Source of the DNA: Bombus terrestris
Lineage: Eukaryota; Arthropoda; Insecta; Hymenoptera; Apidae
Direction of reading: 5' to 3'
DNA length: 64,000 nt
Assembly: GCF_910591885.1 (NCBI RefSeq)
Contig: NC_063273.1
Coordinates: 6,696,001 to 6,760,000 of the forward strand
Part shown: piece by piece, positions 1 through 13,772 of the stretch
Position numbering within the stretch: the stretch's first letter is position 1
How the letters are laid out: every line of letters begins with the position of its first letter
Position numbers and translations under genes: made by a program
The notes under the pieces: generated by a model
The model's database searches: none
Seen by the model: only the letters and a program-made list of their open reading frames with translations
Told to the model about the DNA's origin: nothing

Positions 1-3000
1 AATGCGTTTCGTTTGGAAATTGTTCTTGTTGTTGTCAAATCAGAGAGAAAGCTGACTTTCTTTTCTCCTATTGCCGGTCTGCGCTTGATGTTAGATTCGA
101 TACGTTCGGCGTTGAAACGCGTAGAATAAAAGTGAAGGATTATCGGACGAAAAAATCCTATGTAGAAGATATTTTCGTAGCACAAACCGCTTTTCTTTCG
201 AGCCATTGTTTGTAAAGAAACGTTGCATTTGCACCCTTTAAGAATGTTATATTCTCGGAAGGTTCTTTTACTGCCACTTTTCGCAATCGTTCGCTATAAT
301 CAAAGGTATAAACGATAGAGCAAATTAACAATAGTCGAGGGAAATATAAAGAATTGATGTAAAGTGTAACGTTACATTAAGAAGTATTAATATACAGTAA
401 GAGATACGATGATAGATGTCGAAGAAACGGTAAAAATATGAAACGTCGAGGATGAAGAAGTAATAATAATAATAATAATCGATTGCATTGCATTGATCGA
501 CAATATAGCAAAATTAATTATTTATAGGTAGAGAGGACAAAGATTAACGAGCTTTATCAACAATTGATAACATAAACGAATTGTCTTGACTTGTTCTTCG
601 CCAGATGTTCCCACTTTAAACGCTGTTGTACGTGAAATTTTTAACTGCTCTGTGTATTGCACAACATTTGAACATTTGCAGCATCGATTGGTTCACTGGA
701 TATTTTTCTTTTTTCTTTCTTTTCTCGTTTTCGTTGAAGCTTCGCTTTTTGTTTTTTTTTCTTCCTCTCTCTCTCTCTTCTTTTTTTCTTTTCTTCTTGT
801 TTCAATTCGCCGAACTTAAAATTTCACGATACACCTGCATTGCAATGCCCTTAAACGAGCAGAATAAGGAAGGAGTACACAACACAAAAAAAAAAAGAAA
901 ACAATACAAAGCGGATAAAAAGAAAATAACAAAGTGGCTGTAAATATTTTATATATAAAAAAGAAAAAGATATATATAGAGAAAGAGAGAGATCTATCTA
1001 TTATAGGGATACGCGTGGAATTAAACGAAAAGAGGCTTTTATTTTTGTCTAAAAAATAAAAGATGGACGATAATCGAATATAGCGAGACGAGAATTATAA
1101 TTGGACAAGTTCAAAGAAAAGATAAAATATCCCGACGTTAGTCGATTCTAGTGCATAGTATTTACCGATAAAGTATTAAATATCGCGCCCATCGACACGT
1201 AATACAAATTTCGATCATTCACGAGCCCGCACTGTGTCTTCTTCTGCGTAAATCGAGCAGATGCTAAATTCGCAGATCTCCGATATCGTCGTACAATTGA
1301 AAAATACGCCACTTACGAAGCGATGCAAAAAAGGGAAAAGAAGAAAAAGAAAGGAACAAAAGAAAAGTGAAGCTTTCTCTCCGCGTACATAGAAAAAGAA
1401 AAGAACAGAATGAGACGAGCCTCGTTAGTGTATTCAAAATAGCAATGCATACCGATAACTAAATCTCTACAAAAAAAAAAAAAGAAAAAAAAGAAGAAGA
1501 AGAAGAATCTTCTCATCGCGGATGGCCGAATGTCTGAGAAAAAGAGAAAAAAAAGAAAAAAAAATTATGATTCAGAATATCTAGACGCAGAGCGAATAGA
1601 ACCGAGGAAGAATTTATTCGACAGATAAACTATTTAAAGAAAGAGTAGAAGAAAACAGATATAAATAACTAAATAAATGATAAAGAGAAAAAGAGCGAAC
1701 AGTGGGCAACTTAATAAGAGAGCACATTTAAACGACTAGAAGATTCGTTAACGTGTAATTAAAAGGATTGTACAAAAGTGTATGTAATGTTATTTTATTG
1801 GAGGTGAGACTTAGAGTTAGACTGTTAATACACGGTATATTATTTTGGGTAAGCATATGTAAAGAAAAAGATTAAAAAAAAAAAAAAAAAGAAGAAGAAA
1901 TAATGAAGAATAATAACGAAGAACTTGGATGAGAATCGTTATTGTTGAGGTAGAAGTAGCACATAGCAGCTCGGGGATTATAATGATGATGAGGATGAAG
2001 AAAAAAAAAAACTATTAAGTACCTTGTTGAATATAAGTAGATTAATAATCGCTAAGTCGCGAAGAAAAAAAAAAAAGTTGTGCACCGCGATGGTGCATGT
2101 GTGCACATTCATGTTCATTAACGACTTGTTGTCATTATACACACACGCACACATATACATACATACATACATTACATACACGCAGAGAGACACGCATACC
2201 CGTATACATATATGCATACACGTACAGAGGAACATTGTACACTTGTATAACGCGAAATGTTGCATGCCTATACACGCAAAAGAAAGATTTAAACAAAACG
2301 AAAAAAAAAAAAAAAATATGAAAATATATAATAGAGGGTTTCACGCGAAACGCAGTGCCGCGCGTTGTGCTTTCAAAGGATTGCATCCGAATTACGATGC
2401 CGGTTACATTAGATGAAATAAATAGCATTATCTTCCACGAACATTTTGAATTTCAAGAGCAGCTGGCTGCGAAAGAGGTACCATAGTAGAGATTCGTTCG
2501 TCACTGATGGAACACGATCACAAGTATTGTACCTTACATTCCTTTGGCTATAAAGTAATAGTAAGAACACGACGACCGTGTGCCTCGTGCGTTTCATGCA
2601 TCGCGATCACCGAGAAATAAACGAGATAGCTGGGGGCGGGAGGGGGAAAAAGAAAAGAAGAAAATACGGCTAAATTGGCATTCGATCGATCGATGATAAT
2701 CAAAAGGAAGGAAAGAAAGATCCGTTTCAATTCGATACGTGGCGCGCTTTGACCGGCCGATTTAATTGACGCACGTATTGCACGGTCGATCATACGTTTT
2801 TGTTCCGTTTTTTTTTTTCTTGTTTGTTCATTTCGTCAGGATATATATTAAAAAGAGGAAACGGTGCATAAAAAGAGCAGCGATCGAAATTGTATTTTTT
2901 AATATATATCTGTATGTATATATGTATATGTATATATTACGAGAACTCGCCTGATAGAAAAAGGGTACTGCGATTCAGCTTGAAAAGTTCGCGAGAAACT

Positions 3001-3040
3001 ATAGTTAAATCTAACTATCACAAGAAAAAGAGAGAATCTC

Positions 3041-3117
<77 letters not shown>
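3041..3117. repeat. (ATT)n microsatellite, about 25 units
   Basis: An uninterrupted trinucleotide run of about 77 bp. It produces an artefactual poly-leucine frame on the plus strand. Confidence 0.97.
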
Positions 3118-3118
<1 letters not shown>

Positions 3119-4254
3119 AGGGTATAGCGTGTTCTCTTGAGATGAAAGATTATATATATATATGTATACATTTATATACATACCGATTGGCGAGTAAAAC
3201 TCTCTGAACGGATAAGAAAAAAAAAAAAGAAAGAAGAAGAAGATAAGAGAAACTATAATAGGGCTGTTAATTATTGAGAATCATCTAAGCGATATATTAG
3301 AAAAGGGATATGCACGTGTTTGGATACGTGTGTCGATGCGCATCGATTGTCCGTGAAATGGATCGTACAAATAAACGATCCATTTGTAACATTGTTCTGT
3401 CACGGTCTTTTTTCCAAGAAAAAGAGACGAAAGTATAGAAGAAAACGAAAACAAAGAAAATAATAGGGAAATGTCGCGTGTAGCTCTGCATACGATAGTT
3501 CGGAAAAGAAGGACAGGAAACTAAGCATACGACGAGACACTTGTCCCTTGTGTTTTACGACTCCCTTCAGAACAAACGATTGTTATATTGTATCGAGCAC
3601 AAAAAGCTGCGTTACTTTTTTCTATAATGTTACGTTCAATTGTATTTTCGCGAGAGGAAACGATTCTTTAACTTCGATTCTCACCTCGGATTTGAACGTT
3701 TCAAAAACGCTCCGCTTTTTCGACCTTGCCGAACCAGAAGCTATACCCTTTTCGATTTCGTTAGACCGATACGAACGGGCTAATTCGAAAACTAAACGAG
3801 CAGGCGAAAGTTGCGCCGATTAATCGTCGAGCTGTTCCCCACTCGAGTCGATAGAGAGGAGTGTTTTTCGTGTTTTCCCTATCGACGCGACGAGAATCCA
3901 CTCGACGTTCTTTTTTTAATATTCTCCAATATTCTTGTTAATATTCCTTACGATTTCCAAAGAAATGATTTTAATCTGACGATTAGCGTGATTATTCGAG
4001 GCAAAATTCAAACGACCAGTCAACGATCGGGAAAAATCAAAATGAATCCGAGATGTGCGGATCGATAAACGCGACGACAAGCGAGCATGCATCACACGGC
4101 TTGTAAGCCTGAACACGAGAAAGAAGACAAAAATAGGTCTTTGTTTTTTTGATCGACGACGCGAAAATGATTACGTTTTTATTTGATAATTTTTGCTTGT
4201 TATTAAAAGTTTACGTGACCTCTTGGGCACCACACTATGATTGTTATTGATGAA

Positions 4255-4308
4255 GTATATATTATACTATATATACATATATATATATTTTATATATGTA
4301 TATATAAT
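4255..4308. repeat. AT-rich dinucleotide repeat
   Basis: Imperfect TA repeats interrupted by single C or G bases. Confidence 0.8.
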
Positions 4309-5630
4309 TAGTTCACAGCATTTGAATTTACTCTAAATAATTACTTTACACTCTAATCACATTTATTTGCATCCATAAATTGTTATTCTTTCATCATCAG
4401 AGTTATTCCATTCAATGTTAAATAATTATAAATATTAAACATAATATATTAACTATTTTCACTCATGAGAAAGCATCGTTACCTGTATGACAAGTGACCA
4501 TAAGAGCATAATAAACAATCGCTCATTAAATGCATTCTGTTGTTCTTCATTTCATGACCTGGCCACACACGTTCCATCCATCTACTCCATCGATCCATCC
4601 ATCTGTCCATTCAGTGTCGCTGTATGATCGTCATACGCATTCTCTTGTCGTTTTTTTTTTTTTTTCTATCTCTTTCATTCACCAAAGACTGTTTCTCCGA
4701 GTATATATCGCAGAAGTTTCCACCGTAAAGGAAGAAAAAAAAAAGAAAAAAAAGAAAAAAAAAGAAACGTTCCTCGTCGATGGAACGTCTTTTCTTTTCC
4801 TCTTTCTCTCTTTATCTATTTACCGTTTCGTTTCCGATAACGGAGTCCAAATGAATTCAGTGCAATTGTAATTTTGTCGAAATTAGGAAGGTTCCCAATC
4901 GATTGATCGCGACACGCTCGTACTTTATTCGCGCGTCTCCCGTCTGACCGGACACGGTCTCGCTCCACTTTATGACTTACGACGAAGCCTTCCAAATTTT
5001 GATAGAAAGCTCACGAGAGATGAAAACACGCACTTGATTAAGTGGTAGCATGCGTACCTGTAAATACGATAATGTACAATTTACAATTTTACGCGACTAG
5101 TCTGTAAGTTCTTTTATATGTACATACACGAACGGGAGAAACAGGAAAAACAAAATGCGTTTGTATATGCGATGTCAAGTTCACGTGCATGTCTTGCCTC
5201 TGGTTTACTCCCGCCTTTCGTCACGGAGAACCGCGCGTTAAACCGGAGGAACGTGCGAGTAATTCCGTAGGTACAATATTTCCGAAGCATATATATCGAA
5301 CGACGAAGAAGCGCAGACATACCGTTAAACTCGGATTAATAATTAATGTTATCGTCGTTCTATTGTACTCGTTCTAGCTATGTGTGTCGGTTCTATCGCG
5401 AACTTTGTTGTTGCTGTTGTTCTTGTTAAACGTATCTCACGTTCGGAATAGCATATCATTCGGAATATATATGGCACTAAAGGAACCGACCAGATCGGTT
5501 ACCCTTGCATTTCGTCAGCGTACAAAATTCGCCGTACAAAACAGAAAACCCCGTGCTGTTCTAACTAGTCAGTATAGATAAGGGAATGTATTTTTTTACA
5601 CCATTGATTTGTAATAAAGATATTGAAAAC

Positions 5631-8600
5631 GAAAGAAAATTAATCCAGTTCAGACAGAGGAGATACGAGAGCGCTTGTGTTATTCGAAAAAGAAAAAAAA
5701 AAAAAAGAATAAAAAATAAGGAGAACAAAGCGATATCGATGAAACCTTTGTGAAGCGGATCGACGTTTTTCCTTTTAGTTTCACGCTTCTAGCTGTTGCT
5801 CAGTTATTTTGCTAAACTCTGTTTCAGTTTTAAATTTCCGTCTACCGATTACGTTTGGAGTAAATAATTGGGACGATTCGATCGTGATTATGCAAATTCT
5901 GTTGCCGGGTAAGTTGTGCATCCTATTTTTTTTTTTTTTTTGTTTGTTTCCTTCGTTTTGTTTATATTCATCTGCTTTTCCTTTTCTCTCTTTGTTTCTG
6001 TTTTAGAGCGCGGTGATTTCATTGCGTTAATAAACATCAACCATACTGGCTACAGTCAAAACGTATTTTTTATTCGAATGATAAGTGCACATTCACAAAT
6101 GTATTTATAGTTTGTTGACAGCGTTTTTTTTTCGTTTTTTAGCTTCGCATCTACAAATTAATATACATACACTATGACACAGAATTTATTATTCCTGATA
6201 AGCAGTGAACGTACATAATTCATTTTCACTTACAAAATATCTATGCGTATCATACCGGTGATTCTTTCCTTACTTAAGTTTTCATTAAGTATCGTTTGCA
6301 TCCGTTATTATAATACATACACGCATTTGCTCCTACAAAGTTTCTTCACGCATCCTTTTACAAATGTGTACGCTGTTCTACCTAACTAAACTCTACTTAG
6401 GACCATCAGTAAAATGAACTCCTAATCTGGTTCAACCATTATTGCCCTTAGTTTGTCCGACTATACAGTGATACTATGTTGCGTACTTCCCTTTTTTTCC
6501 TGTTAAGTTGTTTTGTAAAACAAATGTTCACTGATTCGTTATTACCGTTAGTATTCTAATTATTATTATAATTATCATTATTATTACGTACTTTCCTGCT
6601 TCGGGCTCTCACATGTTCGCGAACAAGCTAATAGTGAAAAAGCGCTAAAAGTATAGTTATCGGTCTCCCGAATTAAAAAGAAAAAGTACCAGTCCCCAGA
6701 GAAATGGAGAATTCATTTCTACCGCATCGAACACGAAAAAGATCATCGTTGGATGCAATAATATTTGTACACTAACTTCGCGAATTTTCCTCCTACGTTA
6801 CCTCAAGCCAAATGTAGCTTGATGGTATTTTTTTTTTCTCTTTCTCTCCAAACATTTTTCATAAAAATTATCCATTTCTCTTGCTCCGATATTTTATTAT
6901 TACAAAAGTAACAAATATCACGAGAGTTACAAAGAAAAGTTAGGCTCTCTTCCTCGCTATCGCGACACTTTGTTAATGTCCACTAGCATCTTACGTCGCA
7001 TTGATCAAAGTGTTTCATGATACATGCCTCGATAACAGAGAGATCGACGAACAAATAAAAATCTCTTTTGTGCGATTACGCTCGAAGGGCACCACTTGTT
7101 TGCATCCTTTCCTTATGCGTGCTCTATAAACTTTGTAATATATGACATGCGATACATTCGTCGACACGGTACGAACAGCCATCTCGAAGATATGGCTGAA
7201 ACTGTTTTCCGCATGTAACATTCCAATTTTTGTTGTATAAAAGTTATATACATATGTTATTATCTAATCACACGTTTGCATAATGCACATATCTAAATAC
7301 GAAGTGTATGTTGCGTCTTTCTTCTCCTTTACGTTAGAATATAAATTATAAACTATCTCTATGTACGTGATAGACCGTTGCATGACAGAAGCATGCAAAC
7401 AAACGTTCCCCCAACCCCCTCCTGTTCTTACATAATACGGTACTCTCTTAAACACTGCGAATTACCAACTGTTTGCCATCGTACGATTTCTTTATAAATC
7501 AAGGATAGTTTTTACTTCCGTAGAAAGTAATGGCAAGAAGGAACCCGGCAATAAGGAACAATGCCGAAGTTATTGATAAAGTTTACCACGCGATTCTGTT
7601 TCGTCTTGACTTTTGTTCGTGTTACCTTTGTTGTACAGTAAACGTATCATTTGTGTATAAAACTACGAAATATATGAAAGTTATACAATATAGGTGATAC
7701 AATAAAAAATGTATCTCTATATAAAGATTAATCTTCACAATAAAATATAGCGTAAATTTCCAAAGTGTGCTCAATATTGAAACGTAAAAATATCCTACAA
7801 AATTTCTATTTAATTATTGTTTTCTATCAATTTGATAAAGTTGAGTAAAAAATCATTTTTGAATGATTTTAAAATGTAATTTCTTTGCCATGGAACGCTG
7901 AAAAGAATGATTCTATCTTAATAATAATACACACGTGACGAGCTTGTGCGACATATTAAAATCGAGCACACCTTCCTATTTTTTAACATTAAGAAAATAT
8001 GCAAAATCGAAATTACCTCATATCTACTATTTGAAAATGTTCACTTATGGGCTGACATAGTACGGTGCAAAATGAAACATACTCAAGGTAAAGCTTTAGA
8101 AAAAGTAATTTGATTTGTACTTTTCATTCCTCGATATTATTACGGAGTTTGAGCAGATTGCATTCCCTTATTACACGTTTCCTCTTTATTTCTTTGTTTA
8201 TTCAATGTTTATGTATGTGAGTATGTGTACCTGCGATGTTAAATCTGCTACTTTATACTCGGTAAAGAATTTCAAGTTATATTTAATATTATTTAATAGC
8301 AACACTTCTCCTTAATCTAAGTAAGCTAAAAGTAACTGAAAAATTACATTATTGTAAATGTATAAAAAGTAAACTTTTGATTTCAGACAACAGAACCTAT
8401 TTATAATAGGTCAGTACGTTTTACAAAGTAATTGTAAATACTGTACGAAAACAAATTTTGTTAATTTTGATTCTGTGTATATAGAAACCAATGAAAAAAT
8501 ATAACAAAAATAAAAACAGACCAACATTCTTATCCTCTGATTAAGTACAGAAATGGTACAGTGCGTTCTTTCAGCCGAAACAGATATCATATCACGGAAT

Positions 8601-8983
8601 TCGGTTTTACAAACAACTGAAAATCATCATGGAGTTCGATACTCTACGTTACACTGTTTACCATTTCGGTACCTAAAGGTAGTTCATAAGTGATAAAAGG
8701 TGTATACTTCTACTAAACAAAAGAATTTAATCCTAGAAAACGATCAAAAAATAGTTGTATTCGCAAATTTCAATTCACTAATTTACAACATATGGTATTA
8801 AAAATTAATTAATATACAACACTAGGGCGTATATTATTATCATTTTAACATAATTATATGTTAATATCTTTTTTAAAAATCAAATTGCATCACCTTTTGT
8901 CACTACAGAACTACAACATATTGGACCACTCTCTTCCTATTTCTAATAAATTAGAAGAGGAAGAGGGTGGTCTGCCTTGCTTG
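5631..8983. other. AT-rich intergenic stretch without a supported gene
   Basis: No open frame of credible composition was found on either strand, and no tRNA or other RNA gene was recognised by eye. The stretch carries T-rich simple sequence. Its right end probably includes the 3' UTR of the minus-strand GSTZ1 gene that stops at 8984. Confidence 0.5.
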
Positions 8984-10333
8984 CTACTTGGTTGCCTCTG
9001 GTGGGCAATCAGGCTGATTGTTTGGATGAGCAGCGGTAAAGGCTGGGTGATTCTCTAAATGACGATCTACCCTTAAAATCGTTGGGAAAGGTCGTAAGTC
9101 AACGAGAAACCTCCTTGCATTAAATATCTGTGGTATTAAGCAACAGTCTGCTAACGTGATTTCATCACCTACGCAGTACTTCCCTGCACTGGATGACAAT
9201 AATTTTTCTACAGCTGAAACATAATAATCTTGGTCACATCTATGCCAATGTATAGCTAAACTCATACTTTTTTTCCTATTCCTTAACATACCTGTTAAAC
9301 CTCTAGTAATCCAGTGTTGTGCCCATTCCTTCTTGCGTTCTTCTCCAACATAAATCAACACGACTAAATTTTGCAAGGGCTGTATACCACTAGCAATAAC
9401 CTCGCAAATTTCTCTGACTCTTGCTCGTTTTACTGGATCTGCAGGCATCAAAGGTCGATGTGGTCTGGTTTCTTCTAGGTATTGCAAAATATTTAACTAG
9501 AATACAAAATTTTCCATACTTAGTACATTGTCATTGGATAACAAAGAAATACATATGAATGTTTATATACTTGTAACAGCACATGATGTAGAGAACAATT
9601 CGAATCATGTTGTTTTTTGCTTCAGAGTATCAACATCGTTAAGGTATACATGATGTAATAACAAATAAACTTACAGATAATACTTACAGATTCTATTAAC
9701 GTGTGATTGTCAATATGAAGTGCAGGCACCTGCTCCATTGGATTGATCTCACGGAATTCATTAGAATGTTGTTCTCCACCACTTTTTATCAAGCTAACTG
9801 GTTTTATGTCATAGGGGATTTCTTTTAAGTTCAGTGCTGTTAAAAAGTACATGTGACTGTTTGTATAAATACGAAAGATTTATTTATCTTAAGAAAAAAA
9901 AAAATGCTTTTTTAGTTACCAATTCGTACTCTCCACGAACAAGAACTCCGCCAATAGGAGTAGAGTATTGCCTAAAAGTGAGAAAAAGAATTAAATTAAA
10001 ATAATGTATACTCCAATACATTTTGCGATGTTTACTGATTTCAAAGCGGCACGTTGATGAAGGTCTATATTGGTTCACTTGAGACCGGCCGAGTAAAAAC
10101 AGAGTCAAATCAAGAACATTTCTTTCTTGCGGTGAAAAATTGTTAATGATTCAAATAATAGAGGAAAAATTAAATTCTAACAACGCAGATTCCGTACGGA
10201 TTTTTGTTCGCTGCTTAAAGACATGATCTCATCGCAAATAAAAGGATTGATAATAAAAGCAAGAGTTCTATATAACAATGTCGGATTGAATACATTAGAA
10301 TGTTAATATGCTTACCTTTCCCATGACGGACAT
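8984..10333 (-). CDS. GSTZ1: Maleylacetoacetate isomerase / glutathione S-transferase zeta, 5 exons
   Basis: Exons on the minus strand: 10316-10333, 9920-9971, 9688-9836, 9292-9496 and 8984-9213. All junctions are GT/AG and in phase, giving 217 aa; human GSTZ1 has 216. The enzyme isomerises maleylacetoacetate to fumarylacetoacetate in tyrosine catabolism, using glutathione, in cytosol or mitochondria. The N-terminal thioredoxin-like domain carries the zeta signature SSCSWRVRI, with Ser15, Ser16 and Cys17 matching the family active site. The sequence IQPLQN and the block GKYCVGDEITLADCCL mark the C-terminal helical domain. The first coding exon is only six codons long (MSVMGK). Intron 4 (9214-9291) is 78 nt, a multiple of three and free of in-frame stops, so its retention would insert 26 residues. 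Its acceptor and donor are good and splicing restores the family alignment exactly. Confidence 0.96.
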
Positions 10334-11549
10334 CTCGCCGGGCTTTGATGGACGGATTCGCCTACTTAATGATCTCTGCCCGATTACTCGAGACGACGCT
10401 GTGACTCGCGAATCTCTTCGAAATTATTCGGTATCCGTTCAACGCGCGAAATTACTCCTCCCTCCCCTTTTATTCGATTGCCAGACATCCCATTCCACTG
10501 TCTCATTCCAGTCTGGGGTTCACACAACCAATCACATCCCACTTTCCGATAGGAACCAGTGCTGTACGATAGGAAAAACCTTCAAGGTTGACGTATCCGT
10601 AAATTCATACAGATTTATATGATGCTAAGCATCATTTCACAACCTAACTATTTTAGTAGAAATTATTTTATTTTAATCCGTATATACAAACATATAGTTC
10701 ATGATTTTCTATTTAATGTAAAATATATTAATAATTAAAAACGTATTTATATTTTTATGTCTTCGCTAATAAAGGTGAAGATAAACAGTGACGCGTTTAA
10801 CAATTAGAAATTATAATTTTGTTTTGTTATCGTATGTCTATCTACTACATATATGTATATTAGTAAGAATATAAAGATTAAGACATAAGAATGGAAATTT
10901 ACTCCAATGTAAAGGCATGAGAATTGTTCATAATAATGAAATAAAAGATGTTAGACAGTTCTTTTTTTTTACAGCTTATTTTTACAATAGTTTTTAATTT
11001 TTATACTTATTTTAACGATATTGATGATTTTTGTTGAATAACAATTGTTCAAATATAGAATATAGGAAGTAATAAAATTACATGGAAATATCTTATATTG
11101 TTACAAAGTTGAAATTTAATAATATCGTAAATATTGACGTAATTAAAAGTTAAATTAAATTTTTACAAGAATTAAAGTATAGAATATGTCGATTTGTAAT
11201 AATTCCGATTCTTGCTTATGTTGTGCGTTTACAATCCATTTTCGTGTTTCATAATGATAATCTGTATAATGTAGTAAGATGTTAATAATATGATCGTAAA
11301 ATGTAAATATTGAAAAATATATACAAATTTGCTTTTAAAAATAACGTTTTGTATTACTTATTCTTTTGGATTTGGATTACTTATTCTTACTAAAATAATT
11401 GTATATACCTGACTTTCGAAGAAAGACTATATATATAATAAGAGGTTAGACGACAAAGTAAGATTCCATTTTTTTAAATTAATTTCGCTATATTTTCGAA
11501 TAATTTCATGTCCTTTATATATAACTGTGATTATTACAGAAGAGAAAAT
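10334..11549. other. Intergenic region between divergent GSTZ1 and a small plus-strand gene
   Basis: The first 300 bp are GC- and CpG-richer (about 10330-10620) and probably form the GSTZ1 promoter and 5' UTR. From about 10620 to 11500 the DNA is very AT-rich. A splice-acceptor-like sequence ends at 11539, ten bases before the downstream ATG. The small gene may therefore have a noncoding first exon within this interval. Confidence 0.45.
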
Positions 11550-11935
11550 ATGTGGAAGTACTTTCTACACAAAATAAAGCAGAAACTACCAACTGATAAG
11601 GTTACGAAAATTCGATTAAGTTTAGCTACAATATATGCATTTTCTGCATGGAATTTGGTCATAATTATATTCTACCAATCAATTAAGAAGGACATACCTA
11701 CTACTGCAGAAAGCAGTACGTATTACAAATTTAACAATTTAAATTATATTTTCAACTATTATTATATTTGTTGCACACATATACTACATTCAATAAATTT
11801 GAAATCTTTGCAGAAGAAAAATTCGTGAAGAAAATGAAAGAGACAAATGTAGACGTAGAATTTATAGAATTTAAAGGAATTGGTATAAATACTTCTAAAT
11901 CTGAAAAAAATGAAACGAATGTCGTGTCAACATAG
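11550..11935 (+). CDS. Small single-pass membrane protein, 2 exons, function unknown
   Basis: Exon 1 is 11550-11715 and exon 2 is 11814-11935, separated by a 98-nt GT-AG intron. The joined frame is open and encodes 95 aa. The start is the ATG of MWKYFLHK; an in-frame upstream ATG at 11508 precedes a likely splice acceptor and is less favoured. A basic N-terminus is followed by one hydrophobic segment at roughly residues 23-43 (from about LSLATIYAFSAW through IIIFY) and a charged, lysine/glutamate-rich C-terminal half. The layout resembles small mitochondrial or ER membrane proteins (for example SMIM26-like), but I do not recognise the family with certainty. It converges on salvador, whose stop is only 155 bp away on the other strand. 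Confidence 0.7.
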
Positions 11936-12004
11936 AACTTTAAGATGTTATTAATTTTAAGCTAGAGTAAAATGAATTTACAAAAGCGTTTTTACTAAAT
12001 TCAA

Positions 12005-12010
12005 TTTATT
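12005..12010 (-). terminator. Poly(A) signal of salvador
   Basis: AATAAA on the minus strand about 80 nt after the salvador stop; another copy lies at about 12027-12032. The salvador 3' end therefore nearly meets the 3' end of the convergent small gene ending at 11935. Confidence 0.6.
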
Positions 12011-12090
12011 AATAGATATCCATATTACATTTATTCAATTCCTCTCATTCACATTACAGAAAATCATTGATAATATACAAATACTTTTAA

Positions 12091-13772
12091 TTAAGGAAGA
12101 GATTGTCGCAAGGCAACTGCTCCAGAAGTTTCTGGATTTAATTCCTTTAATCTTTGTTCCATTTCACATAACAAAGCTGACCTAAAAGATAAAATTATTA
12201 ATGAATTTATGTGATACATTATATAAAAAATCATTGTGTATGAAAAACATAAAACTCATCGAACCTGTATTCTTCGTAACGCATGACTACCTCTTCTAAT
12301 TCTTGTTTATATAATCTAGTAAGCATAGCATTAAAGCAATCAAGTTCCGGTAAACGAAAGAGTTCCCATCGCAATTTACGATCTAATGCTACCGATGCCC
12401 TACTGTATACGTATAACCAATGAGGTATTTCTTCATTAAGGTAAGGATTAGCTGGAACTAAAACACTGTGAGAGTGAAAATGTGTGTGGCGTGGAGGTGA
12501 TACAACGCGCACTGCTTGTATCTCATGAGGATAACATGGATGTTCGTATTGTGCTTGCCGTGTAATATGGCTACAAATAATATAATTTTATATAGGAATT
12601 ATAACATGTATTTTGAATTTTTAATTACCACAAAACTTACTTAACATAATAAACACCATATTCAGGCGATTCAATTCTTTCCCAGCCTGTAGGTAAGCCT
12701 TCTTTTTCAAGAGGATGAGACCAATGAGTGGTTTTTGTGTTATGATCTATATAGTACTTTCGACCTCTGAGAGTGAAATCCACAGACCATCCAGGAGGTA
12801 AAGGAAGTTCTTCTTGCTGTTCATTCCTAGAACTTGATCTTTCTGAATGGCAACGACTATATCTTAAAAACATAAATGTAAACAACATGTCACACTTTGA
12901 CAATTTTAGGAATGCTAAGTATAATACTTTTCTACCCTGTATTGTGACGATATGCAGAATGATTATAGTCGTCATAACCTGAATCAATGTCAAATGACTT
13001 ATAAGGCATCTGTGGTGTTTGAACCCGATCTAAATGATATTCAGATCCAGCATACTGATTAACATAAGTATGAGATATGGCAGGTGAGAGTCCAGAATGA
13101 TACATTGGAGTTGCAGTACGAGATGACATCCCATCTCTTGTACTAGTATTGACAGAAAGACTGGCAAATCTAAAGGAATATGTTGCATTTTGGTTTTAAA
13201 TATACTTTGATTGCATATTTTGAAACATAAATTACCTTTGAGCTAAATCTGGGACAGAACTATTGGGAGTATACTTTCCTTCGTGACTTCCTAAACCTAC
13301 TGCACTCATTGTTGTCTTAGTATTTCCAAACTTTTGTACCATGCTGGGTTGTTGTGGGATAGACTACATAAAAATTAGTGTTTATTTGTCTACAAAAATA
13401 TAACATACACAATTGCTATTTACCATGGATGTAGGAATAGTTGGATGATTATTGCGATTCCTTGTCCTTCTATTTGGTTCTGTTGTCCATACATTAATAA
13501 CTAAAAGTAAATAATAGTTATAAAAAATAAACAAACTGTATTTTGACATTAAAAATGGTACAGTAGTAATGAAACAGTTAAAAAGTACAAACATTAAAGA
13601 AAAAGTATAGAAACTTATCAATGTTGTAAAAAAGTATGTCTTTTACAAACTATTTGTAACACAATAGTAATGACAACTTACTTGGCATTTCAGGCGGAGT
13701 TTCTTTTTTAACATATTTACCAACAACTCCCTCTTTAATTGTTCTTAAATCCTTATTTTTTCGAGATAACAT
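12091..13772 (-). CDS. sav: Salvador homolog (SAV1/WW45), Hippo pathway scaffold, 7 exons
   Basis: Exons on the minus strand: 13682-13772, 13424-13500, 13236-13363, 12936-13169, 12641-12862, 12265-12570 and 12091-12181. All phases match, giving 382 aa. The N-terminus MLSRKNKD and the segment GKYVKKETPP match the family start. Residues about 178-195 are a linker, followed by WW domain 1 (about 197-229, LPLPPGW to HWSHPL) and WW domain 2 (about 231-262, LPTGWERI to QYEHP). The C-terminus carries the SARAH coiled coil (about 325-370, with YKQELEEVV and LLCEMEQRLKEL) that binds the Hippo/MST kinase. Salvador bridges Hippo to Warts in growth control. The middle region is serine-, asparagine- and proline-rich and probably disordered. 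The gene lies downstream of and co-directional with the B56 gene. Confidence 0.97.

Larger units (their letters stand above)
1..5630 (+). other. A-rich noncoding stretch, possible long 3' UTR or lncRNA
   Basis: I find no coding exon here. The short open frames consist of translated homopolymers or use non-ATG starts. The plus strand is strongly A/purine-rich, with many A-tracts interrupted by single G, up to about 5.6 kb. After that the plus strand becomes T-rich. An AATAAA lies at about 5613-5618, near this switch. This fits the long 3' UTR of a plus-strand gene whose coding part lies upstream of the window, or a long noncoding RNA. The UTR reading is inference; only the composition and the signal are seen. 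Confidence 0.3.
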
